From Roridomyces roridus (Eukaryota > Basidiomycota > Agaricomycetes > Agaricales > Mycenaceae): a stretch of 64,000 bases of DNA. The notes beneath the pieces are model-generated. The model searched no databases, was not told where the DNA came from, and saw only the letters and a program-made list of their open reading frames with translations. Every line of letters begins with the position of its first letter. The first letter of the stretch is position 1. Of the stretch, positions 8,839 through 19,872 are shown in pieces. The DNA is taken from positions 1 through 64,000 of the forward strand of contig JARKIF010000141.1 of assembly GCA_029378245.1 (NCBI GenBank). The letters run 5' to 3'. The position numbers were made by a program, and so were the translations under genes.

Positions 8839-10270
8839 TCAAAGCTTGAGCGTCTTGACCTTCTCCCAGGTGTAGTCGGGGTTCCCTGCAGCAGCGATCA
8901 GCAAGACAATTTCCCATCAGTCGAGTCATCTTACCAAAGTGGCCGTAAGAAGCGGTCTTGAGGTACTGCGGCTTCTGCAGATCAAGCTGCTTGACAATCA
9001 CACCGGGACGCAGGTCCCAGTTCTGGCGGATGACCTCGACGAGCTCAAGGTCGCTCTTCTTGCCCGTGCCGTACGTGTCGACGTAGATCGACAACGGCTC
9101 AGCGACACCGATGGCATACGAGAGCTGAACAAGGGCACGGCGAGCGAGGCCGGCAGCGACAAGCGACTTGGCTGAAAGAATATAAGCAATCAATAGCCTA
9201 GTCAAAAGAAAATACCCACCAATCCAACGGGCGGTGTACGCAGCCGAGCGGTCGACCTTGGAAAAGTCCTTGCCGGAGAAGGCACCTCCACCGTGAGCAC
9301 CCCAACCGCCGTAGGTGTCGACGATAATTTTACGGCCGGTGAGACCGGCATCTCCCTGGGGACCACCGATCACGAAACGGCCGGAGGGTTGCATCTGGGG
9401 ATAGAATGAGGAAACGGGGCAAGACGGGCGGAGAATAACGTACGTGGTAGACGGTGTGCTCGTCGAGCAAGTTGGCAGGGATAACCTTCTTGACAATCTT
9501 CTCAAGCAACTCAGAGCGGAGGTCCGCTGTCGAAATGTCGTCCGAGTGCTGGGTCGAAATAACGACCGTGTCGACGCGCAGAGGGATCGTCGCACCACCA
9601 TCCTTCTTGTACTCGACCGTAACCTGCGTCTTGGAGTCGGGACGCAACCACGGGAGAGCGCCCGTGCGACGCGCAACAGCCATGGCAGCGTTGAGCTTGT
9701 GGGCGAGCATGATGGTGAGAGGCATAAACTCCTCAGTCTCGTCCGTCGCGTATCCAAACATGATACCCTGGTCACCGGCACCGTGGTCCTCGAGCGAACC
9801 ATGGTCAAGACCCTGGGCGATATCGGGAGACTGCTGCTCGATAGCAACGAGGATGTTGCAGGTCTTGTAGTCAAAGCCCTTGGACGAGTCGTCGTACCCG
9901 ATCTGCCTGATAGTGTCGCGGATGACCTTCTGGTAGTCGAGACGGGCCTTGGTCGTGATCTCGCCAAAGACCATGATCATACCCGTCTTGGAGGCTGTCT
10001 CGCAAGCAACTTTGGAGAAGGGGTCCTCGGCGAGGCAGGCATCGAGCTGGTCGTCGAGAATGAGCACAACATCTAGTCAAGGGTCAAGCAACGCACGATG
10101 GCATCCGAGACTTGGTCGCAGATCTTGTCTACGGAGGTAATGTTAAACACCGCGCGCTCTCTCCAGGGTAAGAGATGGAACGCACCAGGATGACCCTCAC
10201 CAACAGACTCGGAGGTGAAGAGGAAGTGGCCAGCAGGGAGGGTAGGACGAGTAGAGCCGTTGGAAGACAT
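8839..10270 (-). CDS. S-adenosylmethionine synthetase
   Basis: The enzyme makes S-adenosylmethionine from ATP and methionine in the cytosol. Six exons give about 395 residues, the normal length. Exon 1 reads [11 protein letters not shown] and is spliced to [11 protein letters not shown], forming the GHPDK-type motif; [12 protein letters not shown] follows after the next intron. Signature 1 [11 protein letters not shown] and signature 2 [19 protein letters not shown] are both intact, and the protein ends [14 protein letters not shown]. Codon use is strongly biased, as expected for a highly expressed gene. A TATTTAAA element at about 10322-10329 lies about 50 bases upstream of the ATG and may act as a TATA box. 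Confidence 0.95.
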
Positions 10271-10319
10271 GGGCGGGAGAATGAAAAGAGGGAGATGGCG
10301 GTGAAACTCAGCCCACAAA

Positions 10320-10331
10320 AAATTTAAATAC
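10320..10331 (-). promoter_or_regulatory. TATA-like element of the SAM synthetase gene
   Basis: AAATTTAAATAC on the plus strand reads as a TATTTAAA box on the minus strand, about 50-60 bases before the start codon at 10270. The assignment rests on position and composition only. Confidence 0.35.
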
Positions 10332-10424
10332 AACTGATCGCGCGGGATCACGCCATATCCTGTCCTGAGAACAAGTTGAATGCATGCACGTTCCATTGGT
10401 TTATTAAGACATCTATAGTAAAGC

Positions 10425-13338
10425 CTACGAGAATCCTACACCAAGCGGGTCAATGTCATTACTGGCCGTGGGCTTGCTCGGGGCAGGCGGTGGCTGAACT
10501 TCCGGAGCAGCAACAGGCGTTCGTCGCACTTCACTTTCCAGAGTCATCCCAGCAAGACCACCCTCCAACCCACTGGTACGGTTATTTGACGGAAGGGAAA
10601 TCGTCGGGTCTACAGGAAGCGTATGGTGCCTTGCAGGCTCCGGCCGCGGCTTTGATGGTGTGGCTGGTGCGGCGGAAAGCAATCTAGAATCTGGTCGTGG
10701 CGGAGCACCCCACGGATTTTCAAATAGGCTGGAGGATGAAGCGGATACGGAGTCGACACTCCACGGATTATCGCTCTGGGAAGAAGAAGTCGCGTGGGCT
10801 TCGGCAGCGGGCTCTTCGCCCCACGCACGAAGCGTGTCCCGACCACTGAGCTCTGCTGTCCTAGACTGCATTTCTCCCTCGCCGATGGGACCACGCAGAT
10901 CCTTGGCAGCTCCAACGTACGCCTCTTGCACCGCAGAAAAGGCCGCAGACGCATTGGAAGACAGCTTCCCCCAAACAGATTTCACGCCACTCCCAAAGTC
11001 GGTGGTAGGTGTTCGCACGCCATTCTTTGACGGGCTCACAGGCGAAGGAGACGGTGACGGAGGCGTGGAAGAGGTTAACCCACGCAGGGAGAATGCCGAA
11101 GTTGAAGAGATTGGCCGGAAGCTGTCGGGTCGTGATGGAGTCGCAGCAGGCGACCGAGAGCGGGGAGTCGGCTCGGAAGACGATGCCAAATTGGACGAGG
11201 ACTCTGGCAGCGCTGTAGGAGTTCGTGCTGGCGAAGGAGGAAGCGGGACCATGGGAGGTGATACTGGCTCATCTTCTTGTGAGGGAACTGCTTCAGACTC
11301 GAGCAAAACCTGCGGCGGCTGAACCCTCCCGTTCATCTCTTCGTCCGTGCACCCATACAATTCATTCCAGAACCGCACATCCTTCGGATTCGGAAACAGA
11401 ACACCCATATCTGCTCCAGACGCACGACTCGTAGGGTCATCGAGCTCTGGTGCATACGTCGGATTCAGATTTTGCTCCATCTCCGCAGGGGAGTTGAAGA
11501 AATCCCAAACCGACGCAGAGCGGTCGCAAGGAGGGGGACCGGCCTCACCCACCCGGCGCTCGCGCTCGCAGTTGAACAGGAAGGTGCCGAACTGGCACGA
11601 ATAGAGGTGGTGGTAAAGTTGATGCAAGAACCGCTCGTTGAACTCGAAGCGGTCGGGAAACTGCCGTTGGATTTGGCGTACGCACTCGAGGAATTGATGG
11701 AAGACCGGGCTGGTTTCCTTCAGATGGTGTTGGGATGCAAACCGATTCTGGACAGAAGCCAGGAACGCCTGTGCCGCTTCGGCACCACCTCCACCACCCG
11801 CCTCGGCCGGCGACACAAAGAATTTGTCCGAGGACAGGTGTCCACAACGATCCATAAATCGGTGGCCAAATGAGACCCAATCCTTCTCGACGAGGATTTC
11901 AAATCCTCTTATGGTTCTGTAGAACGGGTCGAGACATAATTGGGCGAGAGCGGAGAGTTGAGATGTCCGGTCCCATCCGTCCGAACAGTGAATGAGGACA
12001 TGCGAGGAATTGACGTGAATGTTGCGGACGATCAGGACCGTGCCTTCCAGCAGGGATTGGAGGTGACGCAGCCAGCCAGACCGACGAAGAGCTTGCCTGT
12101 CAAGGACCGCCAGCCCCGATATCTGTTCCGAGAGGTCACTGTTGATGCTCGCAAGCAAGACATCCGCCTCTCGCAACGCATCAACGACCTTGGCCAGCGA
12201 TTCCCGCATCACGTGAATATTGTCGACACCAAGATATACTTTTTTGCTGTCTTTGTAATGGTCCATATTCTCTGTGCCGGCGCCTTTGGCTGCGTTCCCA
12301 ACGGCGTTGATTGTTGGCCGTGCATCGATAATGAGATTGGTCGACGTCGCGCCATAGACAGGGCCAGCGGATACACGCGAGTCGGGGGCGTGATGTGTTT
12401 GGAAGATGGCCTCGATGAGCTTCTCGTCTTGCACAGACCGATTTTGGGTTATGCCCACCATCGGCTGACTGCAACGCGTAATGGTACCCTGAACAGCCTT
12501 GTAAGCCAACACGCTCCGAGAGACAAGTAGGCGAACGGACATAATTGGCCCAGTGTAGATACGAGAGCGCGGGAATGCGAGCTTTACTGCGATATTTGGA
12601 GGCATATTGCAGCGTTGTGTCGCTTATCCGAGTCGGTATAACCAATCGAGATGGATACGTTGGACTGAACTAAAGTTGCTAAGGGTCATTGATAAACGCG
12701 CCAACGAAACGAAATTGTCCACCCACCGCATAGTCCTTGTTGATGTCGGTGAATCGCCACGCCTTTGTGCGCGATCCAACACCCATGCGGCCAAATTCGT
12801 CGCGAGGCGAAAACACAGACCAGCCGTTGTTGGTCGGTAGTGGCGGGTTCGGAGAGTAGAAGAAGGCGTATAGTTGCTGTACCGACGCTGGACACAGTAG
12901 TCAGCGACAGCACTAGCCAGTGAGTTGTTCGCCTCACTTGCGACCGTCAACTCCTTGACACTATCAAAGACATCCGAAGCATCCGACTCTTTGTTGAATG
13001 CCAGCGAAAAGGTCTCGAATGTGCGGGAATGGAAAGTGAGCGGACATTGCCCTTGCAATGTCTGTGGCATCCGCGTTACAAGTGAAATCAACGGGTAAGG
13101 GACCTGCAAGATATTGGTCGGTTGGTCTCAAGGGGCGTCCAGGGTTCGACTTGCCCACATCTCCTTCTCCTGTTCATCGTCGTAGCGGAATATGAGGTGG
13201 TGTGCGGTGAGATGGACTGTGCCGACGAGAGTGTTGCCATTCTTGGTACACGAGACTTTCTCGACCTGCATGGACGATTGAGGGGTCGTAGTGGTATGGA
13301 AGGAGGAGCTGTACCTTGGACACTCGGATAGCATCCAT
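10425..13338 (-). CDS. YMR1: Myotubularin-family phosphoinositide 3-phosphatase
   Basis: The family dephosphorylates PI3P and PI(3,5)P2 on endosomal membranes. The start at 13338 (MDAIRVSK) is spliced to a PH-GRAM domain (KNGNTLVGTVHLTAHHLIFR), then VPYPLISLVTRMPQTLQGQ and an SVQQLYAFFYSPN segment. The catalytic domain includes YPSRLVIPTRISDTTLQYAS, SQPMVGI and the active-site loop HCSDGWDRTSQL (Cys-x5-Arg, around 11967-11990). After the domain ends at about FNCERERR there is a Ser/Pro-rich, probably disordered tail of roughly 370 residues. The tail is much longer than the yeast Ymr1 terminus and has no FYVE domain visible. The intron at 13104-13154 is GC-AG (donor GCAAGT); an intron near 12690 starts GTGGGT. 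The gene appears complete. Confidence 0.9.
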
Positions 13339-13514
13339 TTGGTCAAAGGCTAAACAGTCGATCGCTTGCGAGCGCTACCGGTGACGTTGGTCTTGCTTGG
13401 TGCGCGCCTGATTCCACTGTCCCGCCTCAATTCCACGCCTCACTCGTGGGTAGTAGTAGTAGTACACCATGTATCGTCTCAAATTCATTATATTTTTGCC
13501 ATCGTACTATCAGA

Positions 13515-14042
13515 CTAGACCAAAAGCTTCTCAATCGCATTCTTGACCGTCTGAATCTGACTGGAAAGCTCCTTTGACTCGCTCGTCGTGACGCTCGCCG
13601 CAATGACGGGGCGGGTGACACCGCAAGCACGTCCCAGCGCAGCTTTGGAGGGAACGAACACGTAGGGTACGTTCTGTCGAAATGTCAGAATACGGCGAAT
13701 GTAAATGAATCCCAATTTGCCCAACCTTTTCCTCGCAAAGCAGGGGAAGATGCAAAAGAATTTCCAGAGGCTCCGTGTCAGCGGTCAGGACGATGAACTC
13801 GGCAATACCACGATTGAGGGTCTTGGTCGCTAACCAACTCTCAGAACAAAACTGGGGTAGAGTTGAAAAAACAGACCTTCGTTGGCCCCCTTTTTGAGCT
13901 GCTTGTACTGGCTGGCCTGCTGGACGAGTTCCAGAATCTGTTTTGAATTCAATCTTCAAGAAACATTGCCCAGAAGATGTAAACGGACAGAGTTGGTAAG
14001 ATCTGCCTCTGCGAGGGGCCAGGCTTTTCCGCGTTCAGCCAT
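13515..14042 (-). CDS. SNU13: Snu13 / 15.5K box C/D and U4 snRNA-binding protein
   Basis: This is an L7Ae-family RNA-binding protein that recognises kink-turns in U4 snRNA and box C/D snoRNAs. Exons give [58 protein letters not shown] and [15 protein letters not shown]. The sequence then continues as [20 protein letters not shown], followed by RPVIAASV and a terminal [13 protein letters not shown]. The KGANE/TKTLNRG and [10 protein letters not shown] blocks are diagnostic. Length is about 126 residues, as in yeast and human. It lies downstream of the asparaginase gene and upstream of the myotubularin gene, all on the minus strand with independent promoters. Confidence 0.93.
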
Positions 14043-14173
14043 TGTGTCGTGTCTTGCAGTGTAAGTAGTAGATGGGTGACCTCACGTCGGGCGGATCCTT
14101 GGTCGTAGTTGGAGAAGAAGAAAAGGAATTTTTTTTGGTTGGTCACGTGTAGTGATTTCTTGGAAAGGCAAAT

Positions 14174-16530
14174 CTACATTGGCACTCCCGCCAGAATCCA
14201 GATATCTAACGAGGTTTGGTCCCCACTCTGAGCCGCCTCCTTCACTGCCAGTGCCGCAAAACCGTCATCAAGGCCACTCAATCTCGCGCCCGCCTTCACC
14301 AGCAGGGTGACAATTCCCGCGAAACCCCTACGTGCCGCGTAGTAAAGCGCTGTGTGCCCGAGTGTATCCCTGAGATGCACCAACGCCCCTCGTCTCAGTA
14401 GCAGATCCACGCACTCCTCACTCCCATTCACAGAAGCACTATGCAAAGGCGATCCTCCAGAAGACAAATCAATCGTGTTGACCAACCCGCTCGCAACGTT
14501 CGACGGCCCGGGGCTGGCAATCAAATTCTCGTTGGCCGTCTCGGCCTGCAAGCAAAAGTTGATGCCATCGAGGTCATTTCGTGCTGCCGCTGCGTGAATA
14601 AGGAATGGCAGGAGCGCGGCTTCCGTAGAGGCCGCTTCGGCTGCCGTCGAACTCCACGACGCGGCGGCTTCTTGCGTCGCCTCATCCGGTGGTGACAGCG
14701 TAATTTGAGGCGTCTGCACCGACCGCGCAGAGAGGCGTAGGAATTCTGTTAGCATACCCTGGATGCCGTCCGTGTTTTCGTTGAGCTTGGTTTGTTTGAG
14801 AGCGGCGGCGGTCTGCCGAGTGAGCTCTCCTCGGAGAGGTGTCACAACCAGACGACGAACGTCTTCGACGCTGAGCTCTGGTTTGGAAAGAAGGTAACTC
14901 AGTTTAGTCAAAGCGCACTGGGGAAGAAGTGAATTCCAGAACAGACAATATAGAGAGATCCATGCCTCTGGTGTCATATCGCTCCCGGGCACAACGCCGA
15001 TGGCAGCGAGTTCACGCCCAGCTTCGTAGGCATCAGATACGGATCCTTTCATACACTGCGAGATCGCCACAATCACAACGCCCCGATCGCAAGCCTCCTT
15101 GAAAGCGAGGATGAGGTCTTGCCGCTGCGGCGCATTTCCAGAGCCAAAGCTTTCGAGAACTACGCCGCGGATAGGTGGCGAGAGGAACGCCCTGATAGTA
15201 GCAGTCGCTATACCCGGAAACAAGCGCAATGTGGCTGTTTATTGGTTAGACTCCAAGAACCTCGAGTTTCAGACGACACAGACCGACATGAGGACTCATT
15301 TCTGATACAACCCATGAGTACGGTGTAAATCTGCATAGAAAAACTATACCTTTGTGAGCTCTGAAGCGTCGTAAACTGGTTTGCCGAATGACATCGTTCC
15401 AGTTGACCACGATATCAATTCCAACTGTGATGGAGTAAGTACTGGACAGCTGTTTGTAGCTCTTTACCGTTGACGAGAGGGGGAAAGTTTGGGCTCTGAA
15501 ATGCAGCTAGGTCGTACGATGATATTTTGGAGACCCTGTTGCCTCGGAAGAGCGCTAGACGAGGATTCGATTAGGAATTCAAGTCAGGGCAAAAGGACTC
15601 ACTGTGATTGAAGTACAGACAACATTCTGGAATGATGTAGGTCCCCGCGATAGTCAGGGCACCCATGAGATTATCGACGGCGTCATTTCTTAGCTGGGAA
15701 AGCGGAATTTGAGCGCCGGTGAGGATCACCGTCTTGCCCAAATCCTCTAGCAGAAAACTCAGGGCACTCGAGGTGTATGACATTGTGTCCGTGCCATGAA
15801 GGATGACGAATGCGTCGAAGGAATAGTTGAGCCTGGCATTCGTTAGCTGGAATTCTCGCCAAGGATATAGACCCACTCGATTTCAGATGCAAGCCGGATC
15901 CAATCTGCGCTGAGCATGTTTCAATAAGAAGACTAGTTGAAAACCAGTGTCCCCACCTTCAGTTTCGATGTTACTGCTATCCAGTAGGGGATTCCACTGT
16001 CATTGAATGTGCATCTGGCTTGAAAGCTTGGGCGGTCGAGCTTACCTCCAAGATGGCGTAGCGAATCGACCTGCCGCCTCCGATTCCACTCCGCGGTGTG
16101 ATTAAACTGGGCAGGTGCGCCTCGTACAAGTTTTCCTCGACTTTGACGCATACGGGAGAGTCTTGGTTTGATCCGAGAGTCGCAAAATTGCCAATTGGCC
16201 GCGAGGATCGTACGAGGAGAGTGGGTTGCGGGAAGTCCGCTCTGGATGGACTGGACGGAGTTGATCTGCCACTGCCGCTACTGAGATACTGCCGAAAACC
16301 TTGTACTGAGGCCGAATTGGAGAAAAGAGAGTTTTGAAGCGGGTCGTGAAACCGATTTTGGCTAATAGATTTTTCAAGACGCGTCGGTGGGATGTGTATA
16401 ATTTTTTTTCGTACCTTTTCAGTGTCTCTGTCAAGTAGTAGGGCTCAGGAACATAGCCGCGGTTGCCCAATAGCATCCCAATTGTGCCGCCAGTGTAAAT
16501 AACAAGCACAGTGCTAGTCGCGTGCGACAT
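14174..16530 (-). CDS. Type I L-asparaginase with C-terminal ankyrin repeats
   Basis: The enzyme hydrolyses asparagine to aspartate and ammonia. The first catalytic Thr lies in VIYTGGTIGMLLGNRGYVPE at the N terminus, and the second Thr/Asp pair lies in VILHGTDTMSYTSSALSFLL. The SALSFLLEDLGKTVILTGAQ block and NAPQRQDLILAFKEACDRGV complete the core. Between the two catalytic motifs sits a fungal Ser-rich insert (NSASVQGFRQYLSSGSGRST). After residue ~420, repeats such as GGSPLHSASVNGSEECVDLL and GHTALYYAARRGFAGIVTLL form at least two ankyrin repeats, the arrangement seen in eukaryotic 60-kDa asparaginase/lysophospholipases. There is no signal peptide, so it is probably cytosolic. It is transcribed divergently from TRP5 across 143 bases. 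Confidence 0.9.
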
Positions 16531-16673
16531 CTCGGATACCGTTCAGTGCTCCAACGAGACGCCCAGGAAGATTGGAGGAAGAGGGAAAGCAGACAGGAGG
16601 GTTGTTTAGCTCCATTGGGTCGTGTTTGATGATTAGATAAGAAACGCGTTGACTCGATTCTGACCTCGACGTT
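16531..16673. promoter_or_regulatory. Shared divergent promoter, asparaginase and TRP5
   Basis: The two start codons are only 143 bases apart on opposite strands, so both promoters and both 5' UTRs must fit here. A TGACTC motif, which matches the yeast Gcn4-type general amino-acid control site, is present at about 16651-16656 (GTTGACTCGA). Whether it is used is inference. Confidence 0.45.
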
Positions 16674-19177
16674 ATGGACGCCCTCAAAAAGGTCTTTGCC
16701 GACAAGAAAGCGCAGGTAGACGGCCCAGGTCTGCCCATCGCCGCCATCTGACTCGTCGATCGCAGGGAGTCCCTGCCCTGGTCACCTTCGTTACTGCAGG
16801 GTACCCGCAGAAAGATGACACTGTCCCCCTGCTGCTGGCGATGCAGGAAGGCGGCGCAGATGTCATCGAGCTCGGCGTACCCTTCTCTGATCCCATCGCC
16901 GATGGCCCTGTCATCCAAGAGACCAACACGATCGCCATAGGAAATGACATAGACTATATCACCGTCCTCGGCCAGGTTAGGGAGGCAAGGAGCAAAGGCC
17001 TCACCGCACCCGTTCTGTTAATGGGTCAGTCTCTTGCTTTCCGTCGGAGCATCTTGACCGAGTGATGATACAGGTTACTACAACCCACTGCTCGCATACG
17101 GCGAAGAGAAAGCTATTCAAGATGCCGCAGAGGCTGGTGCTAATGGCTTCATCATGGTCGATCTACCTCCCGAAGAGGCTATCGATTTCCGTGAAAAGTG
17201 TATCAAGTCCAGGTGAGTACTCTCCGAACTAAATTCGCAGTTTCAATTGACCGCATTCAGTCTCTCATACGTCCCGTTAATCGCTCCCTCCACGACATTG
17301 GGCCGTATCAAGTTCCTTGCTTCCATTGCAGACACCTTCATCTATGTCGTCTCCAAGGTGAAAACTTAATCGTCTCGTTCCTCTTTTACCAACGATTGCG
17401 CAGATGGGTACAACAGGCTCTTCGGAGAAAGTCGCCATGAATGCCGCATTGCCGGATATTATCTCACGAGTCCGACAATATGCTACAGTCCCCGTGGCTG
17501 TTGGCTTTGGCGTTGCAAATCGAGGACACTTTGACACTGTCGCGGACGCTGGAGCGGATGGAGTTGTGATCGGGAGCCGAATCGTCAATATCATCAAGGG
17601 TGCGCCTGCAGGCCAGATTGCCTCGGCCGTGGAAGCCTACTGCCGCGAAATAACCCAGAAGGGACAGCCGGCAAGAGTGCGCTCGCCTCCGGTACCCAGT
17701 GCACCAAAAGCTCCAAAAGCTCCTGAATTGACCAAGACGCCGTCCGAGTTCAAGGATCTGCCTGCACGATTCGGCCAATTCGGCGGGCAGTATGTACCCG
17801 AGGCTCTGGTGGACTGCCTTATCGAGCTTGAAGAAGCTCACAAATCTGCCATCGCTGATCCAAAATTCTGGGAAGAATTCCGGAGTCATTACGGTTACAT
17901 GAACCGGCCGTCAGAGCTGTACCTCGCTCAGAACCTTACCAAGGATGCGGGAGGTGCTAAAATCTGGCTCAAACGCGAAGACCTGTAAGCAGATTCCTCT
18001 TGGATGTTTCACGCGATTCTCAACCCTCCAGTAATCACACCGGCTCGCACAAAATCAACAACGCCATTGGCCAGATTCTACTTGCCCGCCGGATTGGAAA
18101 AACACGAATCATCGCCGAGACGGGTGCGGGGCAACATGGTGTGGCTACTGCCACTGTCTGCGCCAAATTTGGCATGGAATGTATTATTTACATGGGAGCG
18201 GAAGACGTCCGGCGGCAAGCCTTGAACGTCTTCCGGATTGAAATGCTGGGCGCAAAGGCACGAGCTTTTCACACTCAGTTATTTCTTCCTTTATTCATTT
18301 GTTCAGGTGATTCCCGTGCATTCGGGCTCGTGCACCCTGAAAGACGCGGTCAACGAGGCGTTCCGCGACTGGGTCACCAACCTCTCCTCGACATATTACT
18401 TGGTCGGATCCTGCATCGGTCCGCACCCCTTCCCGACCATCGTTCGTGATTTCCAGAAGGTCATCGGGGAAGAGATCAAGCAGCAACTTCAAGATGTCCG
18501 AGGTAAACTCCCGGATGCTGTCGTTGCGTGCGTTGGAGGAGGGAGCAACGCCATCGGGACGTTCTACGACTTTATTCAGGACAAGTCGGTGCGCCTAGTC
18601 GGTGTGGAAGCCGGTGGTGAAGGTAAAGGGTTTGTTTATTCATTTGCGCTCGTTAAACGCAACATTTCAGGTGCCGACGGCGGGCATAGCGCCACACTTT
18701 CGTTGGGTCAACCCGGTGTTCTGCACGGTGTGCGAACATACATCCTGCAATCGAGTGCGGGTCAAATTGTGGAAACGCACTCGATCAGCGCTGGCCTGGA
18801 TTATCCGGGAGTTGGACCCGAGCACGCGTGGCTCAAAGATTCGGGCCGGGCAGAGTATACCTTTGCTACTGATGAGCAGGCGCTGCGAGGATTCCGGACG
18901 TTGACCCAGAGAGAGGGTATCATTCCTGCTCTCGAATCTTCCCATGCGATCTGGGCCGGTGTTGAGCTGGCGAAAACGCTACCAGCCGAGTCTGATATCG
19001 TTATTGTGCGTGAACTGTGCCATTTCTTGTTTGTTCAGAATCTGAGACCACCACCTATAGTGTCTTTCGGGCCGAGGCGACAAGGACGTCGAGCAGATTT
19101 CCGAGTTGTTGCCCAAGTGGGCGGATATTTTGGATTGGCATGTAGCTGCTCATGTCGAAGGGAGGACAGCCAAGTAG
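16674..19177 (+). CDS. TRP5: Bifunctional tryptophan synthase (alpha-beta fusion)
   Basis: This catalyses the last two steps of tryptophan synthesis. The alpha domain comes first: [11 protein letters not shown], then [17 protein letters not shown] with the catalytic Glu and Asp, and [10 protein letters not shown] Pro/Ala linker ([13 protein letters not shown]) leads to the beta domain: [34 protein letters not shown] with the PLP-binding Lys, [12 protein letters not shown] and the phosphate loop [10 protein letters not shown]. It ends [20 protein letters not shown] and stops at 19177. Nine exons are resolved. One intron (18258-18306) has a GC donor (AAG|GCACGA), which is otherwise well supported because splicing restores [11 protein letters not shown]. 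All catalytic residues are present and the gene looks functional. Confidence 0.95.
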
Positions 19178-19255
19178 ATGTAGAAAATCACTCGTAGTAC
19201 TTATGGGTGGGAAATGGCAAAGGGATTCACACCATGTTCGAGCAACATGAGAGTG

Positions 19256-19380
19256 AGGATTGGACTGGGTCGCTCCTTGATGAGAGAGAGGTGATGGACT
19301 GATCCGATGTATTAACTTGGGCGAAGACTCCTGCTGGAGCCCGCTGCACTCCGCAGGGCGGAGGGTGCCGAGGGCAGCCC
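19256..19380. repeat. Split repeat A, outer copy
   Basis: The 125-base repeat begins AGGATTGGACTGGGTCGCTC and ends GAGGGCAGCCC. It is identical by eye to 19666-19790. Confidence 0.9.
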
Positions 19381-19454
19381 CAACGTAACTACTACAAGCA
19401 CGAGCGTAACTACGTAAGTGCGCAAATGACAAAGGAAAAGGGTGGGATGGTGGG

Positions 19455-19666
19455 GATCGAAAAATGGTGTCCTACGTCGGGACGAGACTCGTGGGCAAAA
19501 TGCCGCGGGGAAGAAGACTAGTGGGGACAGAGAGGGGAGGGTAGGGGGTGTGGAAAGGTCGTCGCGCCAGACTCAGGCCGGGGCAGGTGACGGACGAGTC
19601 CGAAAAAGATGGAGACATGTGATGGCGTCGCTCCTGCCAATCCCCACGGTCTGTCTAGACCATCCA
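19455..19666. repeat. Split repeat B, inner copy
   Basis: The 212-base repeat begins GATCGAAAAATGGTGTCC and ends TCTAGACCATCCA. It is identical by eye to 22039-22250 and abuts the inner copy of repeat A. Confidence 0.9.
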
Positions 19667-19790
19667 GGATTGGACTGGGTCGCTCCTTGATGAGAGAGAG
19701 GTGATGGACTGATCCGATGTATTAACTTGGGCGAAGACTCCTGCTGGAGCCCGCTGCACTCCGCAGGGCGGAGGGTGCCGAGGGCAGCCC
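19666..19790. repeat. Split repeat A, inner copy
   Basis: This is a second identical copy of the 125-base repeat at 19256. It adjoins repeat B on one side and the RT-bearing internal region on the other. Confidence 0.9.
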
Positions 19791-19872
19791 AACAGGGAAC
19801 TCTCGCCATCGACCAGCCGAAGGAGGGGGAGGAATGGAGAGAACGCCAAGGCACCCAAAAGCGGGGCGAGAA

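Noticed and set aside
9444..10076. Long open frames on the plus strand, up to 210 aa, opposite the SAM synthetase gene
   Set aside because: They are antisense shadows created by the strong codon bias of SAM synthetase; no family motif is present.
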